From: Bacteroidales bacterium | GTDB lineage: Bacteria > Bacteroidota > Bacteroidia > Bacteroidales > UBA932 | Assembly (NCBI GenBank): GCA_017555445.1 | Contig: JAFZGK010000074.1 | Span: forward strand, 1-49,265 | DNA length: 49,265 nucleotides | Reading direction: 5' to 3' | In this document: piece after piece, positions 13,434-19,870 of the stretch | Layout: each line of letters starts with the position of its first letter | Position numbering within the stretch: position 1 is the first letter of the stretch | The notes under the pieces: generated by a model | Database searches by the model: none | What the model was told of the DNA's origin: nothing | The model's input: only the letters and a program-made list of their open reading frames with translations | Translations under genes and position numbers: made by a program

Positions 13434-14682
13434 TAGCATCTCTATCTGGTCCAACAGAAATGATCTTGATAGGAACGCCGATGAACTTCTCCATGAATGC
13501 GATGTAATCGCGGAATTCAACTGGAAGCTCCTCCTCTGTGCGGCAGTGAGTAAGGTCAGTATTCCATCCCTTGAACTCAGTGTATATAGGCTGGATGTCA
13601 GCGAATGTGTCGAACGGCCACTCATTTGAAGGCTGACCATCCACGATGTAAGATGTGCAGACCTTGATTGTCTCGAATGTGTCGAGGCAGTCTGATTTCA
13701 TCATGATGAGGTCGGTCACACCGCTGATCATTACAGCATACTTGAGGGCTACGAGGTCGAGCCAGCCGCAACGGCGTGGACGTCCGGTAACTGCTCCGAA
13801 CTCATGTCCGATGGCGCGGATCTTCTCGCCAGTCTCATCGAAGAGCTCTGTAGGGAACGGACCGCTGCCGACACGTGTGCAGTATGCCTTGAAGATACCG
13901 TATACATGTCCGATCTGGTGAGGGTTGACTCCGAGACCTGTACATGCACCAGCGCATGAAGTTGTAGATGATGTCACGAACGGATATGAACCATAGTCAA
14001 CGTCGAGCATTGAACCCTGAGCACCCTCTGCAAGAATCTCATTGTTCTTGAGGATCTCGTTGATATAGTATTCGCAGTTTACGAATTCGAATGTCTTGAG
14101 GTACTCGCATGCTGCCATGAACTCTGCATCCTCAGCGTGAGGGTCGCACTCGTAGCCCATCTGGTTGAGAAGGGTGATGTGACGGTTTTGGAGCTTTGCA
14201 TATCTGTCAGCGAAATCCGGAGCGAGGATGTCACCTACGCGAAGTCCATGACGGCTGATCTTGTCGGTGTAAGTAGGACCGATACCCTTGAGGGTCGAAC
14301 CGATCTTGCTCTTGCCCATAGCTGCTTCGTTTGCTGCATCGAGAAGTCTGTGTGTAGGAAGAATAAGGTGAGCCTTCTTTGCGATCACGATTCTCTTGTT
14401 TACAGGGATTCCTGTCTTTGCTGCAATGTTTTCGCATTCGCCTCTGAATGTTATAGGGTCGAGAACCACGCCGTTTCCGACGATGTTCATTGCGTCATCT
14501 CTGAAGATTCCTGATGGAACAGATCTGAGCACGAAGCTCTTTCCATCGAAATGGAGTGAGTGTCCTGCGTTAGGACCACCCTGGAAACGTGCTACTACAG
14601 GATATCTTTCCGCGAGGACATCAACAATCTTTCCTTTTCCTTCATCGCCCCACTGGAGGCCGAGTACTACATCTAATTTCAT
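13420..14682 (-). CDS. purA: Adenylosuccinate synthetase
   Basis: Joins IMP and aspartate using GTP, the first step from IMP to AMP. The 420-residue protein has the N-terminal GLQWGDEGKGKIVD motif with the catalytic Asp, the GGPNAGHS segment with the catalytic His, STLKGIGPTY, and the GRPRRCGWLD and TRVGSGPFPTEL blocks. Length is standard. It is the last gene of a minus-strand run (gamma-CA, methyltransferase, aroE, ssb, purA), with 36 bp between ssb and purA. Its final codons take part in a stop-centred inverted repeat. Confidence 0.98.
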   Translation of the reverse strand: MKLDVVLGLQWGDEGKGKIVDVLAERYPVVARFQGGPNAGHSLHFDGKSFVLRSVPSGIFRDDAMNIVGNGVVLDPITFRGECENIAAKTGIPVNKRIVIAKKAHLILPTHRLLDAANEAAMGKSKIGSTLKGIGPTYTDKISRHGLRVGDILAPDFADRYAKLQNRHITLLNQMGYECDPHAEDAEFMAACEYLKTFEFVNCEYYINEILKNNEILAEGAQGSMLDVDYGSYPFVTSSTTSCAGACTGLGVNPHQIGHVYGIFKAYCTRVGSGPFPTELFDETGEKIRAIGHEFGAVTGRPRRCGWLDLVALKYAVMISGVTDLIMMKSDCLDTFETIKVCTSYIVDGQPSNEWPFDTFADIQPIYTEFKGWNTDLTHCRTEEELPVEFRDYIAFMEKFIGVPIKIISVGPDRDATIMR

Positions 14683-14718
14683 GACAGTGTATGAATCTGT
14701 TTTGTGTTTCTGTTTTTA

Positions 14719-15222
14719 TTAGAATGGGAGATCATCTTCCGGCATGTCGTCCACTACGTTCTGAGCTGTCTGCTGTGGCTGTGCTGCAGGCTGCTGGTAC
14801 GCCGGTGTCTGCTGCTGATAAGGCTGCTGGTAGCTCTGCTGGGCAGGTGCACCCTGTGCCTGATATCCGCCTCCCGGATTGTCTGATTTCTTGCCAAGGA
14901 GCTGGAGTGTGTCAGCGATGATCTCAGTTGTGTAGCGCTTGTTGCCGCTCTGGTCATCCCATGACCTTGTGCGGAGACGGCCCTCGATATACACCTGAGT
15001 GCCCTTCTTTACAAATCTTTCCACTACATCAGCTGTGTTTCTCCAAGCCACGATGTTGTGCCATTCTGTGTTTTCACGTGTTTCACCGTTACGGTCCCTG
15101 TACCTCTCGGTTGTGGCCACTGTGAATGTTGCCACTTTTGCCTGTCCTGAACTTCCATCAAGGTAACGTACTTCAGGGTCGCGACCAACGTTACCGATCA
15201 GCATTGCTTTGTTTAATGACAT
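14719..15222 (-). CDS. ssb: Single-stranded DNA-binding protein
   Basis: Coats single-stranded DNA in replication and repair and recruits partner proteins by its C-terminal tip. The 167-residue protein has the OB fold over residues 1-108 (MLIGNVGRDPEVRY, WHNIVAWRNTADVVERFVKKG, VYIEGRLRTRSWDD), a Gln/Pro/Tyr-rich flexible tail and the acidic tip DDMPEDDLPF, matching the canonical DDxPF interaction peptide. A 14-bp palindrome lies 20 bp upstream of the start codon, in the 60-bp gap after aroE. Confidence 0.97.
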   Translation of the reverse strand: MSLNKAMLIGNVGRDPEVRYLDGSSGQAKVATFTVATTERYRDRNGETRENTEWHNIVAWRNTADVVERFVKKGTQVYIEGRLRTRSWDDQSGNKRYTTEIIADTLQLLGKKSDNPGGGYQAQGAPAQQSYQQPYQQQTPAYQQPAAQPQQTAQNVVDDMPEDDLPF

Positions 15223-15241
15223 AGATATTGTATTTAATTAC

Positions 15242-15255
15242 TGGGGACGTCCCCA
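15242..15255. promoter_or_regulatory. 14-bp palindrome upstream of ssb
   Basis: TGGGGACGTCCCCA is a perfect palindrome located between aroE and ssb, about 20 bp before the ssb start codon. It could be an operator, or fold as a short hairpin in the mRNA. No T-run follows on the minus strand. Function is not known. Confidence 0.45.
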
Positions 15256-15282
15256 AAAACCTTGCAATTTAGTGATAAATTC

Positions 15283-16221
15283 TCATATAACTGCAGATAT
15301 TCTCGCCAAATCAGGCTTTTCTCCCGTAAAAAGTTCATATCCTGTTACCGCCTGGTAGAGAAGCCATGTCTTGCCTGATGTGTAACTGGATTCGGGGTTA
15401 TTGTCTAATAGTTTGTGAATCAGTTCTTTGTCGAATGACGGATCCTTGTAGTTGGCTTCAAGAACGTGCTTCGGTCTGCCCTCTTCCGGAGCCGGAATTT
15501 CTGCCAGCTGAGGTATGGCTGCCGGTATATTGTATATGATTATATCAGCCTCTCTGAAACAGTCTGCAAACTCTGTCAACGGACGGACAGTTATGCTGTT
15601 GCTATGGTCGGTCATGCTGTCAAGTCTTGCGGCCATCGCCTCTGCCTTGGACATATCCCTGTTCATCAGTATAAGGTCGAATCCCAGGCTATGCGCCGCC
15701 ACGGCCGCCGCCTTTCCAGCACCACCCAGTCCGACAACCAAGGCTGTCTGATTGTTATCTATCCTCCGGTCGCTTTGCGACAGTCCCGAAGGGCATGCCG
15801 TGATTGCCAGACAATCACTTGAGCCATCGCTGCTGCGACTTTCTCTGAAAGTCTTGCTGACGCGTGTGGCGCGGTGCTGTTTCTCCTTTCCATCTGAAAT
15901 GGCAGCGACCTCTGAAAGCCATAGACGGACGCCCAGATAGTCTGAGTTGAAGGCCTTGATGCCCTCGGCAGTCTTTATAAGAAGATTGGTGGCACCGATG
16001 AGGCTGCATTCCTCGGAGAGGATATCGGCCTTACTGAAAGCCAGTTCCTTGAACGGAGCGGTGACGTTGATTCCATCGTAACTTTCAAGGAATCTTGCAT
16101 AAGCCTGCTCGAAGTCGTCGGTCTGTATGAGTTCATAGGGGTATCTGCCGTCGTATCCCGCCTTGAAGAGGGCAGGGGAGAGAGAATGTGCGATAGGATG
16201 TCCTATGAGTCCGAATTTCAT
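15283..16221 (-). CDS. aroE: Shikimate dehydrogenase with a 49-residue repeat-derived insertion
   Basis: NADPH-dependent reduction of 3-dehydroshikimate to shikimate. Catalytic-domain signs are IGHPIAHSLSP (shikimate binding), NVTAPFKE with catalytic Lys58, and FNSDYLG with Asp94. The cofactor domain has ALVVGLGGAGKAA (residues 160-172) and NRDMSKAEAMAARL. The protein is 312 residues against roughly 250 for Bacteroides relatives. The surplus is residues about 109-157, between the two domains, and is encoded by a multi-hairpin DNA repeat also found at 17857-18118. Both flanking domains look intact, so I read it as a functional gene with an in-frame insertion rather than a pseudogene; activity is unproven. 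Its start lies 4 bp after the stop of the methyltransferase gene. Confidence 0.93.
   Translation of the reverse strand: MKFGLIGHPIAHSLSPALFKAGYDGRYPYELIQTDDFEQAYARFLESYDGINVTAPFKELAFSKADILSEECSLIGATNLLIKTAEGIKAFNSDYLGVRLWLSEVAAISDGKEKQHRATRVSKTFRESRSSDGSSDCLAITACPSGLSQSDRRIDNNQTALVVGLGGAGKAAAVAAHSLGFDLILMNRDMSKAEAMAARLDSMTDHSNSITVRPLTEFADCFREADIIIYNIPAAIPQLAEIPAPEEGRPKHVLEANYKDPSFDKELIHKLLDNNPESSYTSGKTWLLYQAVTGYELFTGEKPDLARISAVI
15761..15886 (-). repeat. Multi-hairpin repeat element inside aroE (copy 3)
   Basis: Read on the coding strand, this stretch aligns end to end with the tandem copies at 17857-18118. Shared linkers include CGCGCCACACGCGTCAGCAAG, GCAGCAGCGATGGC and GGCATGCCC. The stems differ but still pair: ACTTTC/GAAAGT, GTGATTG/CAATCAC, CCC/GGG and GTCGC/GCGAC here replace GGTTTC/GAAACC, CCGACC/GGTCGG, CCCC/GGGG and GTCACC/GGTGAC there. 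It is read through as protein (AroE residues about 112-154) with no stop codon. Confidence 0.88.
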
Positions 16222-16225
16222 TTTT

Positions 16226-17023
16226 CTATGAGTTACGTTGGCGTACTGCTTCGTACATCAGGATTGCAGCTGATACGGATACATTGAGTGAATCGAGGCG
16301 TCCGAGCATCGGAATCTTGATATGGGCGTCTGCGGCCTTGCGCCATGCTGCTGTGAGTCCTGTGGCCTCTGTACCCATGACGATCGCTGTGCCTCCCTTC
16401 ATGTCTGTATCATAATACCATTCAGAGTCCTGGAGCTGGGCAGTGTAGATTCGTATACCCTTATCTTTCAGCCATTTGATAGTATCTTCTGATGTTGCGG
16501 CTGCAACTGGAACCGTGAAGATGGCACCTATGCTTGAACGGATCAGGTTCGGATTGTACATGTCTGTCAGAGGGTCGCAGACAATCACAGCGTCCACTCC
16601 TGAAGCATCAGCACTGCGGAGAACTGCTCCGAGATTGCCAGGCTTCTCTACAGACTCGAGAACTACAACGATAGGGTTTTCCTTGAGATTCAAGGCTTCA
16701 AGACTCATATCCTTGCAATGAAGCTCGGCGATGACGCCTTCTGTGCCTCCACGGTAAGCGACCCTGTCGTAAAGATGCTGAGGAATTTCTATGAACTGAC
16801 AGTCGCATCTTTCAGCGATTTCATTGAAATCTGCTTCGGAGATGATTTCTGGGCAGAAGAAAATGGTGAACGGTACATATCCCGCCTCTACACAATGAAG
16901 CAGTTCGCGGCGTCCTTCCACCACGAACAGATTCTGTTTCTTTCTTTCCTTTGATTTTTCCTGCAATGCCAGAAGATTCTTGATCTTGGCATTCTGCGCC
17001 GATGTGATAGTCTCTACTCTCAT
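16226..17023 (-). CDS. SpoU/TrmH-family RNA 2'-O-methyltransferase
   Basis: SAM-dependent enzyme of the SPOUT class that methylates ribose 2'-OH in rRNA or tRNA; the exact target cannot be read from sequence. The 265-residue protein has an N-terminal substrate-binding domain (NLFVVEGRRELLHCVEAG) and all three SpoU motifs: EKPGNLGAVLRSADASGVDAV, VMGTEATGLT and IPMLGRLDSLNVSVSAAILMYE. It is preceded by a TAnnTTTG promoter element, and aroE begins 4 bp after its stop, so the two are cotranscribed. Confidence 0.93.
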   Translation of the reverse strand: MRVETITSAQNAKIKNLLALQEKSKERKKQNLFVVEGRRELLHCVEAGYVPFTIFFCPEIISEADFNEIAERCDCQFIEIPQHLYDRVAYRGGTEGVIAELHCKDMSLEALNLKENPIVVVLESVEKPGNLGAVLRSADASGVDAVIVCDPLTDMYNPNLIRSSIGAIFTVPVAAATSEDTIKWLKDKGIRIYTAQLQDSEWYYDTDMKGGTAIVMGTEATGLTAAWRKAADAHIKIPMLGRLDSLNVSVSAAILMYEAVRQRNS

Positions 17024-17045
17024 GCTGCCTTTGTCGTTCTGTTAA

Positions 17046-17053
17046 CAAAGATA
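17046..17053 (-). promoter_or_regulatory. Promoter -7 element TATCTTTG for the methyltransferase/aroE genes
   Basis: TATCTTTG on the minus strand fits the Bacteroidetes sigma-ABfr -7 consensus TAnnTTTG. It is 22 bp upstream of the methyltransferase ATG (17023). I do not see a clear -33 TTTG element. Confidence 0.6.
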
Positions 17054-17073
17054 GTGAATAATCCGGTAGTCTG

Positions 17074-17580
17074 TTATTCGTACCAGGTTTTATAATGCAG
17101 ATAGTGTTCCGCGTTGGCGTGAGCCTTTTCTGTGACTGCTGCAGAACCGTCCTTGATCTTCTTGGCAGGAATTCCGGCATAGATACCTGGTTCGAGTTTC
17201 TGGTTGGCAGGAACGACAGCTCCGGCCGCAATGATGGTTCCGTCCGGAACGATTGTATTGTCCATCACGATCGCACCCATTCCGATGATAACATCATTGC
17301 CGATGATGCAGCCGTGCACGTTAGCACCATGACCTATGGAAACATCGTTTCCGATCACGCACTCCGACTGATGATATGTGGCATGAAGCACAGCATTATC
17401 CTGCACATTCACCCTGTCTCCCATCCTTATTGCTCCCACATCACCACGCAGTACTGCGCCATACCAGATGCTGCAGTCCTCACCCATGCTCACCGTACCG
17501 ATTATCGTAGCCGTCTCCGCCAGAAACGTCCTTGCACCTATCACTGGCACATCACCTTTCAATTCCTTAATAATTGCCAT
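17074..17580 (-). CDS. Gamma-carbonic-anhydrase-like hexapeptide protein
   Basis: Left-handed beta-helix protein of the YrdA/PaaY/CaiE group, usually annotated as gamma carbonic anhydrase family. The 168-residue protein shows the hexapeptide pattern throughout (for example IGNDVSIGHGANVHGCIIGN and IIGMGAIVMDN). Histidines at positions expected for zinc ligands appear in VLHATY and in the pair SIGHGANVHG. It ends with a short alpha-helical region. True carbonic anhydrase activity is not certain, since many relatives lack it. It has its own TAnnTTTG element upstream and is 50 bp from the next gene. Confidence 0.88.
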   Translation of the reverse strand: MAIIKELKGDVPVIGARTFLAETATIIGTVSMGEDCSIWYGAVLRGDVGAIRMGDRVNVQDNAVLHATYHQSECVIGNDVSIGHGANVHGCIIGNDVIIGMGAIVMDNTIVPDGTIIAAGAVVPANQKLEPGIYAGIPAKKIKDGSAAVTEKAHANAEHYLHYKTWYE

Positions 17581-17598
17581 AACTCATCAATTCTCTCA

Positions 17599-17606
17599 CA
17601 AATATA
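17599..17606 (-). promoter_or_regulatory. Promoter -7 element TATATTTG for the gamma-CA gene
   Basis: TATATTTG on the minus strand matches TAnnTTTG and lies 18 bp before the ATG at 17580, implying a leader of about 12 nt. Confidence 0.6.
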
Positions 17607-17856
17607 ATCATTTCCCCATAATATAGTGATGCATCATGAATTAGTGTGTTTGCTCAAAACCCCAAGCGCTCCATAATGTTGTCAGCTGCTCACAATACTG
17701 TCCGGTGTGCTTAGGGGTCATCTTTGCTTTACCCTTAAGCATGTTATCGTCCTCTAGTCCATCGTAGGATATAGCTGTGTGTGCTTAGGGATCGAGACTG
17801 TTGCAGAGAATGGGATATTATTGTCGTCAATGGAAAGACAAATTTATTGGCGACAA
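17607..17856. other. Non-coding stretch before the repeat island
   Basis: No credible gene. The 12-mer GTGTGCTTAGGG occurs twice about 70 bp apart. An imperfect 14-bp inverted repeat, TTATTGTCGTCAAT (17818-17831) with ATTGGCGACAATAA (17846-17859), immediately precedes and slightly overlaps the first repeat copy. The rest may be decayed sequence; I recognise nothing in it. Confidence 0.5.
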
Positions 17857-17987
17857 TAACAAGGCGCATCAGCGCCGCGCCACACGCGTCAGCAAGGTTT
17901 CGTGAGAAACCGCAGCAGCGATGGCGCCCGACCTGCGAAGCATGGTCGGTATGCCTCCCTTCGCATAGGGGTTGTCAAGCTTGTAGT
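17857..17987 (+). repeat. Multi-hairpin repeat element, tandem copy 1
   Basis: 131-bp unit starting TAACAAGGCGCATCAGCGCC. Hairpins in order: GGCGC-ATCA-GCGCC, GGTTTC-GTGA-GAAACC (a GNRA loop), CCGACC-TGCGAAGCAT-GGTCGG, and a weaker CCC/GGG stem in its diverged last third. Its first 99 bp match copy 2 with only two differences that I can see. Confidence 0.9.
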
Positions 17988-18118
17988 TAACAAGGCGCAT
18001 CAGCGCCGCGCCGCACGCGTCAGCAAGGTTTCGTGAGAAACCGCAGCAGCGATGGCGCCCGACCTGCGAAGCATGGTCGGCATGCCCCTGGAAGGGGCTG
18101 TCACCAGAGGTGACTGGG
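17988..18118 (+). repeat. Multi-hairpin repeat element, tandem copy 2
   Basis: Second unit, offset exactly 131 bp from the first. It retains five hairpins: GGCGC/GCGCC, GGTTTC/GAAACC, CCGACC/GGTCGG, CCCC-TGGA-AGGGG and GTCACC-AGA-GGTGAC. It is followed by the lysS terminator. The same element occurs, with altered but still pairing stems, inside aroE. Confidence 0.9.
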
Positions 18119-18129
18119 GTTGAGAAACG

Positions 18130-18162
18130 AATAAAGGGATGGCATCGAGCCATCCCTTTATT
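18130..18162 (-). terminator. lysS terminator hairpin
   Basis: AATAAAGGGATGGC and GCCATCCCTTTATT form a perfect 14-bp stem with a 5-nt loop (18144-18148). On the minus strand the descending arm ends in TTTATT and runs into CGTTTCTC, a moderate U-tract. It lies 20 bp past the lysS stop. Confidence 0.75.
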
Positions 18163-18164
18163 AT

Positions 18165-18200
18165 GAGATCAAAAAGTTTGGTTACAAACTTTTTGGTCTC
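18165..18200 (-). repeat. Inverted repeat centred on the lysS stop codon
   Basis: GAGATCAAAAAGTTTG (18165-18180) pairs with CAAACTTTTTGGTCTC (18185-18200) over 16 positions with one G-T pair. The 4-nt loop GTTA contains the lysS stop codon (TAA on the minus strand). The inner arm encodes the LysS C-terminus RPKSL. The same arrangement is found at purA. Confidence 0.85.
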
Positions 18201-19696
18201 ATCTGTGGGAAGAAGAGCACATCCTGGATAGTAGGTGAATTCGTCATGAACATAGTCAGACGGTCGATTCCCATACCGAGACCAGATGTAGGAGGCATAC
18301 CGTACTCAAGAGCACGGACGAAGTCCATGTCGATGAACATAGCCTCATCATCTCCCTTGTCCTTAAGCTTGAGCTGATCCTGGAAACGCTCATACTGATC
18401 GATAGGGTCGTTAAGCTCGCTATATGCATTTGCAAGCTCCTTACCGCATACGAAGAGCTCGAAACGCTCTGTGAGCTCTGGGTTTGTGCGGTGACGCTTT
18501 GTCAGAGGAGACATCTCTACAGGATAGTCAGTGATGAATGTAGGCTGAGTGAGGTGCTTCTCACAGTACTCGCCGAAGATGGCGTCGATGAGCTTGCCCT
18601 TACCGAATGAAGGATCGGTCTCTACGTGAAGCTTCTTACATGCCTCGCGGAGCTCGTCCTCTGACATGCCTGCTACGTCAACGCCAGCGTACTCCTTGAT
18701 AGCCTCGAGGATAGGGAGGCGGCGGAATGGCGGCTTGAAGTCAACAGCGTTCTCGCCGATCATGATCTCGGTCTTTCCGTGGAGCTTGAGAGCGATCTTC
18801 TCGAGAAGCTTCTCAACGAACTCCATCATCCAGATATAGTCCTTGTATGCCACATAGATCTCCATACAGGTGAACTCTGGGTTGTGAGTCTTGTCCATAC
18901 CCTCGTTACGGAAGTCCTTTGCGAACTCGTAGACACCGTGATAGCCACCAACAATAAGTCTCTTGAGGTAAAGCTCGTTAGCGATACGGAGGTAGAGAGG
19001 AATGTCGAGAGCGTTGTGGTGAGTGATGAACGGACGTGCAGTCGCACCACCTGGAATGCTCTGGAGAATAGGTGTCTCCACTTCAAGGCAGCCTGCTTCG
19101 TTGAAGTACTCACGCATTGTAGCCACGATCTGGCTTCTCTTGATGAATGTATCGCGTACCTGTGGATTTACGATGAGGTCCACATATCTCTGTCTGTACT
19201 TGAGCTCAGGATCAGAGAATGCGTCGAACACCTCGCCGTCCTTCTCCTTCACGATAGGAAGCACGCGGAGTGATTTGCTAAGGAGAGTAAGTTCCTTCAC
19301 GTGAACTGAAAGCTGACCTGTCTTTGTGATGAATGCGAAACCTTTCACACCCACGATGTCACCGATGTCAAGAAGCTTCTTCCATACGGTGTTGTACATG
19401 GTCTTGTCTTCACAAGGGCAGATCTCATCGCGGTTCACATAGATCTGGATACGTCCAGTCTCGTCCTGAAGCTCTCCGAATGAAGCAGCTCCCATGATAC
19501 GTCTCGACATGATACGTCCAGCGATCACTACATCCTGGAAGTTGCCTTTTGCCTCGTCAAACTCTGCCTTGATCTGCTCTGCAGATGTGTTGATAGGGAA
19601 GAGTGGTGCCGGGTAAGGCTCGATGCCGAGTTCTCTGAGCTTAGCGAGCGATTCTCTTCTGAAAAGCTCCTGCTCGTTGAGGTCCATAATGCTCAT
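18182..19696 (-). CDS. lysS: Lysyl-tRNA synthetase, class II
   Basis: Charges tRNA-Lys. The 504-residue protein has the N-terminal OB-fold anticodon-binding domain ([23 protein letters not shown]) and the class II catalytic core: motif 2 around [20 protein letters not shown] and motif 3 [12 protein letters not shown]. Length matches the E. coli enzyme. The start is [12 protein letters not shown] at 19696; a second ATG three codons in is possible. It has its own TATCTTTG promoter and is transcribed away from recJ. Two hairpins, one spanning the stop codon, lie at its 3' end. Confidence 0.98.
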   Translation of the reverse strand: MSIMDLNEQELFRRESLAKLRELGIEPYPAPLFPINTSAEQIKAEFDEAKGNFQDVVIAGRIMSRRIMGAASFGELQDETGRIQIYVNRDEICPCEDKTMYNTVWKKLLDIGDIVGVKGFAFITKTGQLSVHVKELTLLSKSLRVLPIVKEKDGEVFDAFSDPELKYRQRYVDLIVNPQVRDTFIKRSQIVATMREYFNEAGCLEVETPILQSIPGGATARPFITHHNALDIPLYLRIANELYLKRLIVGGYHGVYEFAKDFRNEGMDKTHNPEFTCMEIYVAYKDYIWMMEFVEKLLEKIALKLHGKTEIMIGENAVDFKPPFRRLPILEAIKEYAGVDVAGMSEDELREACKKLHVETDPSFGKGKLIDAIFGEYCEKHLTQPTFITDYPVEMSPLTKRHRTNPELTERFELFVCGKELANAYSELNDPIDQYERFQDQLKLKDKGDDEAMFIDMDFVRALEYGMPPTSGLGMGIDRLTMFMTNSPTIQDVLFFPQMRPKSL

Positions 19697-19764
19697 ATTA
19701 TATCTCTTTTATTTGTTGATTACACGTTGATTGTGGCCGTTTATGCATTCTTCCGACCAATCTA

Positions 19765-19772
19765 CAAAGATA
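19765..19772 (-). promoter_or_regulatory. lysS promoter -7 element TATCTTTG
   Basis: TATCTTTG on the minus strand fits TAnnTTTG and lies 68 bp upstream of the lysS ATG, predicting a leader of about 60 nt. Confidence 0.6.
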
Positions 19773-19798
19773 GCATAAATATCAATATCTTCGACGTT

Positions 19799-19814
19799 CG
19801 ATATTAAAATATCG
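19799..19814. promoter_or_regulatory. Palindrome between lysS and recJ promoters
   Basis: CGATATTAAAATATCG is a perfect 7+2+7 palindrome in the AT-rich gap between the two divergent -7 elements. It could be an operator for a dimeric regulator; no regulator is identified. Confidence 0.35.
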
Positions 19815-19856
19815 CTATTGTATGATAGATCCGATAGGAAATCCAAACAAAATAAT

Positions 19857-19864
19857 TATCTTTG
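19857..19864 (+). promoter_or_regulatory. recJ promoter -7 element TATCTTTG
   Basis: TATCTTTG fits TAnnTTTG but is only 6 bp before the recJ ATG (19871). A transcript starting the usual few bases downstream would be nearly leaderless, unless another promoter or a later start codon is used. Confidence 0.45.
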
Positions 19865-19870
19865 TTGGAT

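Noticed and set aside
15283..16221. aroE as a pseudogene
   Set aside because: The insertion keeps the frame, both domains and catalytic residues are intact, and there is no internal stop; tolerated insertion is the simpler reading, though activity is not proven.
17074..17580. Serine acetyltransferase or LpxA-type acyltransferase
   Set aside because: Hexapeptide repeats are shared, but length, the DxxxxWYGAVLRGD-like segment and the paired histidines fit the gamma-CA/YrdA group better.
17869..18153. 94-codon minus-strand frame over the repeat island
   Set aside because: Composed of the hairpin repeat itself; no homology pattern of a protein, and the tandem structure explains the open frame.
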